DNA of 33,622 nucleotides from Anaerolineae bacterium (lineage in GTDB: Bacteria; Chloroflexota; Anaerolineae; B4-G1; DUEL01), in contig JAFGEI010000082.1 in assembly GCA_016931695.1 (NCBI GenBank), forward strand, positions 1 through 33,622, given 5' to 3'. Both the position numbers and the translations under genes were made by a program. A model generated the notes under the pieces. The model did not search any database, was not told the origin of the DNA, and saw only the letters and a list, made by a program, of their open reading frames with translations. Shown here in pieces: positions 24,955 through 31,843 of this stretch (position 1 is the first letter of the stretch; each line of letters begins with the position of its first letter).

Positions 24955-26535
24955 ATGGATTTCATCCACACACATCTGTTAACGCTGATCCTTTTCATCC
25001 CGCTGGTAGGGGCGGGGTTGATCGCGCTGCTCCCGCGCGAGCAGGGCAAGTTGATCAAGTGGGCTGCGTTGCTGATCAGCCTGCTCCCGCTGGCCCTGTC
25101 GATCGTGATGGTGGTCAACTTTCGACCCGAGGCGCCGGGGTTCCAGTTCCCGGACCAGGCGCTCTGGTTCCCCCAGATCGGCTCCTCCTACCACGTGGGG
25201 GTGGACGGCATCAGCGTGGCCATGGTGCTGCTGACGACCTTGCTCACCCCGCTGGCCCTGTTGATCTCGTTCAGCATCGAGGAGGACGTGCGCGCCTTCT
25301 TTGCCCTCTTCCTGATGCTGGAAGGCGGCATGCTGGGGGTCTTTGTGTCGCTCGACCTGATTCTCTTTTTCCTGTTCTGGGAGATCGGGCTGGTGCCGAT
25401 GTATTTCCTCATCAACCGCTGGGGCAGCAAAAAGGGCGAGCGGGAGATATGGGCAGGGATCAAGGTCCCCTCCCGGACCTATGCCGCCTTCAAGTTCATG
25501 ATCTATACCATGGTCGGCAGCCTGGGCCTGCTGCTGGCCATCCAGGTTATCGGCGTCGTCGCCGGGGCGGCCCAGAACGAGCCGGCGATGTTTGACATCG
25601 TCCGCTTGTACGAGTTCTGGCCCAACTTTACCGGCACGCTCTTTGGCCTGCCCATCTCGACTATCAAGACCATCGGCTTTTGGCTCTTTGCCATCGCTTT
25701 CTCGGTCAAGGTGCCGGTCTGGCCCTTCCACACCTGGCTGCCCGACGCTCACACCGAGGCGCCCACCGCCGGCTCGATGATCCTGGCCGGGGTGCTGCTC
25801 AAGCTGGGCGCTTATGGTTTCCTGCGGCTGGTGCTGCCCCTCTTCCCGGATCAGGCGGCGGCGGCGGCAGGGGTCTTTGCCGTGCTCGGCCTGGCGGCGG
25901 CGGTCGTCGGCGGCCTGGCGGCGTTGGGACAGGATGACTTTAAGCGGCTGGTCGCCTACTCCTCGGTGGGCCACATGGGTTTCGTCGTGCTGGGAATCGC
26001 CGTGGCGGCCAAGGCAATGGGTGGCGGGGTCGATGCGGCCGACGCGGTCATTGCGACCAACGGCGCGGTGCTGCAGATGTTCAACCACGGCCTCAGCGCG
26101 GCGGCGATGTTTGCCCTGGTGGGCATGGTCTATGAACGGGCGCACACCCGCGACCTGAAGGCCTTTGGCGGCCTGGGCGTGGTGGTGCCGGCCTACGGCG
26201 GGGTGCTGCTCTTTTGCACCCTGGCCTCCTTGGGACTGCCGGGGTTGAACGGCTTTGTCAGCGAGTTCATGGTCTTTCGAGGGGCCTGGCCGGTCTTTAC
26301 CCTCGTCACCGCCCTGGCGACCCTGGGCCTGATCTTTACCGCGGCCTACTTGCTGTGGACCATTCAAAAGGTCCTGCTGGGCCCGCTGAACGAGACCTGG
26401 CGGGATATGAAAGAGATCAACGCCCGCGAAGCGGTGGCCATCGTCCCGCTGATGGCATTGATGCTGCTGATCGGCGTCTGGCCTTCGTGGCTCATCAACA
26501 TCTTTAACGCGGCCGTGATGCGGCTGCTCGGTTAA
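24955..26535 (+). CDS. nuoM: NADH-quinone oxidoreductase subunit M, copy 1 (canonical residues)
   Basis: Antiporter-like proton pump. The 526 residues have about 14 helices. Key charges are present: Glu143 (FWEIGLVPMYF), Lys252 (SVKVPVWPFHTWLPDAH), Lys283 (GVLLKLGAYG) and Glu in GFVSEFMVF. The spacing of the two Lys (31) equals that of E. coli NuoM Lys234/Lys265. ATG with GGAGG upstream, 25 bp after nuoL. It is the likely functional standard NuoM. Confidence 0.95.
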   Translation: MDFIHTHLLTLILFIPLVGAGLIALLPREQGKLIKWAALLISLLPLALSIVMVVNFRPEAPGFQFPDQALWFPQIGSSYHVGVDGISVAMVLLTTLLTPLALLISFSIEEDVRAFFALFLMLEGGMLGVFVSLDLILFFLFWEIGLVPMYFLINRWGSKKGEREIWAGIKVPSRTYAAFKFMIYTMVGSLGLLLAIQVIGVVAGAAQNEPAMFDIVRLYEFWPNFTGTLFGLPISTIKTIGFWLFAIAFSVKVPVWPFHTWLPDAHTEAPTAGSMILAGVLLKLGAYGFLRLVLPLFPDQAAAAAGVFAVLGLAAAVVGGLAALGQDDFKRLVAYSSVGHMGFVVLGIAVAAKAMGGGVDAADAVIATNGAVLQMFNHGLSAAAMFALVGMVYERAHTRDLKAFGGLGVVVPAYGGVLLFCTLASLGLPGLNGFVSEFMVFRGAWPVFTLVTALATLGLIFTAAYLLWTIQKVLLGPLNETWRDMKEINAREAVAIVPLMALMLLIGVWPSWLINIFNAAVMRLLG

Positions 26536-26550
26536 TTAGCGGAGGTGGCA

Positions 26551-28038
26551 ATGAATTTTCCACTCTTAAGTGTGATCACCTTCACCCCGGCGCTGGCGGC
26601 CGTCGTGCTGCTGATGCTGCCAAAGGACCGTAAGGATGAGGCCCGCGTCATCGCGGCGGTCGCGTCGTTCTTTACGATGGCCCTTTGTATCTGGGCCTAT
26701 TTCAGCTACGATCGCGCTGCCGGCGGCTTTCAGTTTGTCGAGCAGGTCGACTGGATCCCGGCCATCGGCACGACGTACCACGTCGGCGTGGACGGCATCA
26801 GCCTGCCACTGCTGCTGCTCAACGGCGTCGTCGCCTTTACCGGCGTGCTCATCTCCTGGGGCGTCGACGACCGGCCCAACCTCTTTTTCGCCTTTCTCTT
26901 CCTCGTCGTCACCGGCGTCTTTGGCGTCTTTGTCTCCCTCGACCTCTTTTACCTCTTTTTTGCCTACGAGCTGGCAGTCTTTCCGATGTACCTGCTGATT
27001 TCGATGTGGGGCTGGAAAAAGACGCGCAATTATGCGGCGATGAAACTGACCCTCTACCTGCTGATCGGGTCGATCGTTGCCCTGGTTGGCATCCTGGCTT
27101 TTTATTTCGAGGCCGGGCTGCAGACCTTTGACATCCTGGCGCTGCGCGAGGCGGGCGTCGGTGGAGCCTTCCAAAAGGCCTGGTTCCTGCCCGTCTTTCT
27201 CGGCTTTGGCGTGCTGGCCGGCGTCTGGCCCTTCCACTCCTGGTCGCCCGACGGTCACGTTGCCGCACCCTCCGCCGGTTCGATGGTCCACGCTGGCGTC
27301 CTGATGAAGGTGGGCGCCTACAGCGCGCTGCGGGTCGGGGTGGAGCTCTTTCCGGAGGGGGCCCAGTTCTGGCTGCCCTACGTCATCCTGCTGACGCTGG
27401 TCAACGTCGTCTACGGCTCGATGATCGCCCTGGCGCAGGAGGATTTCAAGTACGTCATCGGCTTTTCCAGCGTCAGCCACATGGGCCTGGTTTCGATGGG
27501 CTTTGCGACCATGAGCCCCATCGGCCTGAGCGGCGCGGCGCTGCAGATGTTTTCCCACGGCGTGATGACGGCGCTCTTTTTTGCCGTCGTCGGCATGGTG
27601 TACGACCGGGCGCACACCCGGCATATTCCGGATTTGGGAGGCTTTGCCAAGATCATGCCGATGGCCGCCGTCGCCTTTATCATCGGCGGCCTGGTCTCGA
27701 TGGGCATGCCCGGCTTTTCCGGCTTTATCGCCGAGGTGCAGATTTTCCTCGGCCTGTGGCAGGCGCGGAACCTGGCCTGGTGGTACCCCTGGGTCGCTGT
27801 CCTGGCCTCGACCGGCATCATTTTTACCGCTGCCTACGTGCTGCGGGTTGTGCAGCGGGTCTTTTTCGGCAAGCTCAAGCCCGAGTATGCCGGACTGCCC
27901 GGCATCTCGGTCTTGGACAAGGTTGCTTTGGGCATTTTGTGTACAATCTTGGTCGTCGTCGGCATCTACCCCCGCATCATCACCGGTGTGATCGAGCTGG
28001 GTGTCACGTCGACGTTGGCTCTCCTGGGAGGTGGGTAG
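26551..28038 (+). CDS. NADH-quinone oxidoreductase subunit M, copy 2 (TM7 Lys replaced)
   Basis: A second NuoM-type pump, 495 residues, with Glu140 (YELAVFPMYLL), Lys253 (GVLMKVGAYS), HMGLVSMGF and Glu in GFIAEVQIF. At the TM7 position equal to Lys252 of copy 1 it has Leu222 (FGVLAGVWPFHSW). The alignment is ungapped to the next Lys (31 residues in both), so the loss is real in the sequence. The ATG at 26551 is five bases after GGAGG; a GTG at 26545 overlaps that site and is rejected. It is more divergent from copy 1 than a recent duplicate would be. Adjacent genes and shared operon argue for a complex I part rather than an Mrp antiporter. Confidence 0.93.
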   Translation: MNFPLLSVITFTPALAAVVLLMLPKDRKDEARVIAAVASFFTMALCIWAYFSYDRAAGGFQFVEQVDWIPAIGTTYHVGVDGISLPLLLLNGVVAFTGVLISWGVDDRPNLFFAFLFLVVTGVFGVFVSLDLFYLFFAYELAVFPMYLLISMWGWKKTRNYAAMKLTLYLLIGSIVALVGILAFYFEAGLQTFDILALREAGVGGAFQKAWFLPVFLGFGVLAGVWPFHSWSPDGHVAAPSAGSMVHAGVLMKVGAYSALRVGVELFPEGAQFWLPYVILLTLVNVVYGSMIALAQEDFKYVIGFSSVSHMGLVSMGFATMSPIGLSGAALQMFSHGVMTALFFAVVGMVYDRAHTRHIPDLGGFAKIMPMAAVAFIIGGLVSMGMPGFSGFIAEVQIFLGLWQARNLAWWYPWVAVLASTGIIFTAAYVLRVVQRVFFGKLKPEYAGLPGISVLDKVALGILCTILVVVGIYPRIITGVIELGVTSTLALLGGG

Positions 28039-29475
28039 GTGGGAACCTTCGACACATCTCAACTGCTGGCAATCCTGCCCCAGATTCTGTTGGTCGTGCT
28101 GGCCTTGATCGTCCTGGCGGCTGACCTGGGGACACCACGAGGCAAGAAACGGTCACTGGGAATCGTGACGGCGGTCGGGCTGCTGATCGTGTTGATCGTG
28201 ACCCTGGCCTGGCCGGAGACGACGGAGCCGGTCTTTGGCGGCGCTCTCCGCGTCGACGGAGTGGGGAAGGCCTTTCAGGCCATTTTTCTGCTCAGCGGCT
28301 TGCTGGTGGCATTGATCTCGATGGACTTTCGTCCCTTGCGGCAGGATGGGGCCTATTACGCGATGCTCCTCTTTTCCGTCCTCGGCATGTCGCTGATGGC
28401 GGCGGCCGAGGACCTGGTGATGCTGTACGTGGCGATAGAGATCGCCGGCATCAGCGCCTACGTGCTGGTTGGGTACATGCGCGAGGATGCCCTCTCGGCT
28501 GAAGCGGGGGTCAAGTACCTGCTCTTTGGCGCTTTTTCCTCGACGGTGATGGTCTATGGCCTGAGCTTGCTCTACGGCATCGCCGGCGGGACGGGGTACG
28601 GGCGGGTGGCGGCGGTGCTGCTGCAGACGCCGTTCCAACTGGCGATGGTAGCTTTTTTGCTCGTGTTGGTGGGTTTTGGCTTCAAAGTCGCCATGGTGCC
28701 GATGCACTTTTGGGGTCCCGATACGTACCAGGGGGCGCCGACGCCGATCACGGCCTTTATATCGGTCGCCTCCAAGGCGGCCGGATTTGCCGTTCTCGCC
28801 CGCGCTCTGCATTTTCTCTTCCCGGCGCTGAACAACGATTGGCCGGCGCTGCTGGTGGCGATCTCGATGGTCACCATCACCCTGGGCAACCTGCTGGCCG
28901 TGCCGCAGCGCAATATCAAGCGCATGCTGGCCTACTCCAGCATCGCCCAGGCGGGATACGTGCTCATCGGCATCACGGCTGGCGGGGTCGCCGGGATCAC
29001 GGCAGTGATCTTTTACTTGCTGGTCTATGCGGTGACCAACATCGGCGCTTTTTCCATCGTCTCCATGGTCGCCAGCCACATTGACAGCGACGACATCCAG
29101 GACTATGCGGCGCTCAGCCGGCGCTCGCCGGCCCTGGCCCTGGCGATGATGGTCGCGCTGCTTTCCCTGGCTGGCGTGCCGCCCTCGGGCGGATTTGTCG
29201 GCAAGCTGTTTCTCTTTGCCGCTGGCATCAAGGCTGGCCTGGTGCCCCTGGTGGTCGTGGCGGTGCTGAACGTCATCGTCGCCCTTTATTACTACCTGAA
29301 CGTGGTCAAAGTGATGTATACCGTGCGCTCCGAGCACGAAGAAGATGCCATTGCCGTTCCCGCCCCCTCGCGCCTGGTGCTCGTCCTCTCGGTGACGGGT
29401 GTGCTGCTTTTGGGCATTTTGGCCGCGCCATGTTATAATGTAATGTCGAACTGGGTGACCGGTTGGTTTTCATAG
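28039..29475 (+). CDS. nuoN: NADH-quinone oxidoreductase subunit N
   Basis: Proximal antiporter-like pump of complex I, 478 residues with about 13-14 helices. Seen: the TM5 Glu in MLYVAIEIAGISAYVLVGY, TM7 Lys in GFGFKVAMVPMHFWGPDTYQ, TM8 Lys in ISVASKAAGF, and AVPQRNIKRMLAYSSIAQAG. The start is GTG at 28039, directly after the stop of NuoM copy 2, behind GGGAGGTG. Its 3' end contains the promoter of the atp cluster. Confidence 0.95.
   Translation: MGTFDTSQLLAILPQILLVVLALIVLAADLGTPRGKKRSLGIVTAVGLLIVLIVTLAWPETTEPVFGGALRVDGVGKAFQAIFLLSGLLVALISMDFRPLRQDGAYYAMLLFSVLGMSLMAAAEDLVMLYVAIEIAGISAYVLVGYMREDALSAEAGVKYLLFGAFSSTVMVYGLSLLYGIAGGTGYGRVAAVLLQTPFQLAMVAFLLVLVGFGFKVAMVPMHFWGPDTYQGAPTPITAFISVASKAAGFAVLARALHFLFPALNNDWPALLVAISMVTITLGNLLAVPQRNIKRMLAYSSIAQAGYVLIGITAGGVAGITAVIFYLLVYAVTNIGAFSIVSMVASHIDSDDIQDYAALSRRSPALALAMMVALLSLAGVPPSGGFVGKLFLFAAGIKAGLVPLVVVAVLNVIVALYYYLNVVKVMYTVRSEHEEDAIAVPAPSRLVLVLSVTGVLLLGILAAPCYNVMSNWVTGWFS
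29410..29439 (+). promoter_or_regulatory. Promoter for the atp cluster inside nuoN
   Basis: TTGGGC at 29410-29415, an 18-base spacer and TATAAT at 29434-29439, within the last codons of nuoN. It would let the ATP synthase genes be transcribed apart from nuo. Confidence 0.5.
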
Positions 29476-29515
29476 CTGGAGGAACCGGCCCTCGTCGTTG
29501 GGCGAAGATGCAGTG

Positions 29516-29797
29516 ATGAGCGAGCAAAAGCAATCAGGGACAGCGGGTTCTGTCCGCGACACCGTTTGGGTGCTGGGAGTTGGCAGCCAGGCCGGAGTGA
29601 TGTTGGCGGCGCCGGTCCTGTTGGGCCTGCTGGCCGGTTACTTTTTGGACAAGCTGTTGGGAACGCTGCCCTTGTTCACCCTCGTCTTTGTGCTGATCGG
29701 CATGATCGGGGGGCCGATCATTGTCTATCGGATGGTGACGCGGGCGGTCAAGTCCCATTTGGAACAGGGGAAAGATGATGACGCAAACCAAGTCTAA
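29516..29797 (+). CDS. AtpZ/AtpI-like ATP synthase accessory membrane protein
   Basis: A small protein (93 residues from the ATG at 29516) with two helices (about 18-41 and 48-69), the hairpin pattern PVLLGLLAGYFLDKLLGT and GMIGGPIIVYRMV typical of the ATPase gene1/AtpZ family, and charged ends. The family is linked to F0 assembly and possibly Mg or Ca transport. The start is uncertain: the only strong GGAGG (29478-29482) lies 33 bases upstream, and an in-frame TTG at 29498 is nearer. A two-codon reading frame (ATG-CAG-TGA at 29507-29515) overlaps the ATG as TGATG. Its 3' end overlaps atpB by 23 bp. Confidence 0.8.
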   Translation: MSEQKQSGTAGSVRDTVWVLGVGSQAGVMLAAPVLLGLLAGYFLDKLLGTLPLFTLVFVLIGMIGGPIIVYRMVTRAVKSHLEQGKDDDANQV

Positions 29798-30683
29798 AGG
29801 CCGACGGTTGGTGATCCTTTTTGGAATCTTGATCGCCCTGGGGCTGTGCGGGTTTGGGGTCTACTGGCAGTTTAGCTCGGATGCCGAGATGCCGGTCATC
29901 AGCATGGCCGCCGAGCGCATTCCGATTCCCCTGCCGCTGCCGGGTTTCGACGAGGGCCCTCCCAACACCCTGCCGACGGCCATCCTGACCGCCATCGTCC
30001 TCGTTTTGGTCGGCCTGCTCTATTCCCGCGCCCGGCGCCGCGCCGCCCGCACCGGAGAGCAGAGCCGCTTCCTGGTAGCGGTCGATGCGATCTTTGAGGC
30101 GGTCTATTCGTTTGCCGAGAACGTGGCCGGGGAACACACCCGCCACTTTTTTCCCCTGGCGGCGACGTTCTTTTTCTTTATCCTCGTCGCCAACTGGACG
30201 GGCCTTCTCCCCGGCTTTGGCTCGTTCGGCATTTGGGAGCTGCACGACGGCGAACCAGAGCTCATCCCGCTGTTCCGCGGCGCCAACGCCGACCTCAGCA
30301 CGACCCTGGCGCTGGCCTTGATCTCGGTGATCGCCGTCCAGTATTTTGGCTTGCGCTTCCAGGGCCTGCCTTACCTGCGCAAGTTTTTCAACTTTTCCGC
30401 GCCCCCCGACAGCGGGTCGCTGCGGCCGGTGATTGCCATTGCCAACGGCGCTGCCGGGCTGCTCGAAATCATCAGCGAGGTCAGCAAGGTCTTTTCCTTC
30501 GCTTTTCGTCTCTTTGGCAACATCTTTGCCGGCGAGGTGCTGTTGATCGTCGTCAGCTTCCTGGCCGCTTTCGTGGCCACGATCCCCTTTATGGGGTTGG
30601 AGCTCTTTGTCGGCCTGATCCAGGCCCTGGTCTTTGCGATGCTTTCGCTCGTCTTTTACACGATGGCAACGCACCATCACTAG
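29775..30683 (+). CDS. atpB: F0F1 ATP synthase subunit a
   Basis: Half-channel subunit that guides protons to the c-ring. The 302 residues have five to six helices. The essential Arg is present as Arg245 (SFAFRLFGNIFAGE), and ANWTGLLPGF and the C-terminal ALVFAMLSLVFYTMA match. A periplasmic-side N-terminal extension (about 30-75, rich in Pro) precedes the core. ATG at 29775 or 29778, both behind AGGGGAAAG. It overlaps the AtpZ-like gene and lies 26 bp before atpE. Confidence 0.95.
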   Translation: MMTQTKSKGRRLVILFGILIALGLCGFGVYWQFSSDAEMPVISMAAERIPIPLPLPGFDEGPPNTLPTAILTAIVLVLVGLLYSRARRRAARTGEQSRFLVAVDAIFEAVYSFAENVAGEHTRHFFPLAATFFFFILVANWTGLLPGFGSFGIWELHDGEPELIPLFRGANADLSTTLALALISVIAVQYFGLRFQGLPYLRKFFNFSAPPDSGSLRPVIAIANGAAGLLEIISEVSKVFSFAFRLFGNIFAGEVLLIVVSFLAAFVATIPFMGLELFVGLIQALVFAMLSLVFYTMATHHH

Positions 30684-30709
30684 GAATCACTTTATGAGGA
30701 GGAATCGAG

Positions 30710-30958
30710 ATGGATTATGAAGCCGCTACGCAAATAGCCGCTGCCCTGGCAATCGGGTTGGGCGGAATGATGCCGGCGCTGGCGATTGGCCTGATGGCCT
30801 CGAAGGCGATGGAAGCGATTGGGCGCAATCCCGAGTCGGCGGGCAACATTCTCACCAACATGATCCTGGCCATTGCTTTTGCCGAGGCGATTGCCATCTA
30901 TGCTCTGGTCGTCGCCCTGGCCATCAAGTTTGTTCCTGTTGCTCAGTTGGCACATTAA
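30710..30958 (+). CDS. atpE: F0F1 ATP synthase subunit c
   Basis: Rotor-ring proteolipid, 82 residues, two helices joined by the polar loop GRNPES (38-43). The ion carrier is Glu59 in AFAEAIAIY. No Ser or Thr follows the Glu and no Gln is seen at the TM1 partner site, so proton rather than sodium binding is inferred. TM1 reads GLGGMMPALAIGLMASKAME and lacks the usual run of GxGxGxG, with a Pro at residue 22; this may affect ring packing. AGGAGG precedes the ATG. Confidence 0.95.
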   Translation: MDYEAATQIAAALAIGLGGMMPALAIGLMASKAMEAIGRNPESAGNILTNMILAIAFAEAIAIYALVVALAIKFVPVAQLAH

Positions 30959-30969
30959 GGAGGGGAAAA

Positions 30970-31722
30970 GTGGGTGAAGCACTCGGAGAACTGGGGATTA
31001 ACGGCCCCTTTCTGCTCTCCCAGGCGGTGAACTTTCTCATCCTCTTTGGTTTGCTGACCGTGCTGCTCTGGAAGCCGGCGATGCGCCGGCTGGAAGAACG
31101 GCGCGAGATGCTGCGCAAGCAGGAGGAGGACGCCAAGGCCGTCGCGCAGGCGCGGACAGAGATGGAACAAGAAAAGGCGCGCGTCTTGGAGCAGGCTAGA
31201 GCGGAGGCAAACCAGGTCCTGGTCGATGCGCGGGAGCAGGCGCGGGATATTGCCAAGCAGGCGAACGCCCGGGCGCGCGAGGAGGCGGAAAAGTTCATGG
31301 CCCAGGCGCGCGAGAGCGCGCAGGAAGAGCGGAACGCGCTGCTGGGCCAGATGCGGGGGCAGATCGCTTCGCTGGCCATTGCTGCGGCGCACCAGCTCAT
31401 CGGCGAGTCCCTCGACGAGCAGCGCCAGCGGGCGCTGGTGGCCTCCTTCTTCAGCGGCCTTCGCGACGGGCGCGTGGCGGTGCTGCCGGACGACGTCAAG
31501 TCGGTCGAAGGGCCGGTGATCGTGACCAGCGCTGTGCCGCTGACCGCGGAGGAACAAGAGGCTGTCCGGCAGGACCTGGCGGCCAGGCTGGGGCAGGACG
31601 TCGCGCTCTCTTTCCAGGTCGACCCCCAAATCTTGGGTGGGCTGATACTCCGCCTGGGCGACCGGGTGATCGACGGCGGCGTGGCCGGCCAGTTGGAACA
31701 ACTGCACCGGTCGCTGGCGTAG
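30970..31722 (+). CDS. ATP synthase b subunit fused to the C-terminal domain of delta
   Basis: Peripheral stalk protein, 250 residues. One N-terminal helix (14-33, SQAVNFLILFGLLTVLLWKP) and a long charged coiled coil (about 36-160) are subunit b. Residues 183-250 match only the C-terminal part of delta/OSCP: the SAVPLTAEEQEAV start, then VDPQILGGLILRLGDRVIDG and a final QLEQLHRSL. The six-helix delta N-terminal domain, which binds F1 alpha, is absent. Mycobacterial b-delta fusions carry a whole delta, so this form differs. The start is GTG at 30970 after AAGGAGGGG. It is the last atp gene here, and a hairpin follows. A separate delta N-domain gene may exist elsewhere. Confidence 0.9.
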   Translation: MGEALGELGINGPFLLSQAVNFLILFGLLTVLLWKPAMRRLEERREMLRKQEEDAKAVAQARTEMEQEKARVLEQARAEANQVLVDAREQARDIAKQANARAREEAEKFMAQARESAQEERNALLGQMRGQIASLAIAAAHQLIGESLDEQRQRALVASFFSGLRDGRVAVLPDDVKSVEGPVIVTSAVPLTAEEQEAVRQDLAARLGQDVALSFQVDPQILGGLILRLGDRVIDGGVAGQLEQLHRSLA

Positions 31723-31745
31723 CGTCGTCTTGGGAAGCAAGGTCC

Positions 31746-31779
31746 CAGACCTCGGAGGCATTTTGCCCTCCGAGGTCTG
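31746..31779 (+). terminator. Hairpin terminator of the atp cluster
   Basis: A perfect 13-bp stem, CAGACCTCGGAGG (31746-31758) with 31767-31779, around an 8-base loop, followed by ATTGCTTTATT. It lies 24 bp after the b/delta stop. It could also be a dispersed palindrome acting as a terminator. Confidence 0.65.
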
Positions 31780-31843
31780 ATTGCTTTATTGGCCACAAGT
31801 TCAAAATCGCTCATTTGCGTTTTGCTCATTACGGTTGATCTTT

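Noticed and set aside
26551-28038. Second NuoM as an Mrp-type Na+/H+ antiporter subunit
   Set aside because: It lies inside the nuo operon between nuoM and nuoN, no other mrp genes are present, and NuoL carries a matching long helix.
22767-29337. Several 390-550-codon minus-strand frames across the nuo genes
   Set aside because: They mirror hydrophobic membrane genes, giving Gln/His/Asp-rich nonsense without domains.
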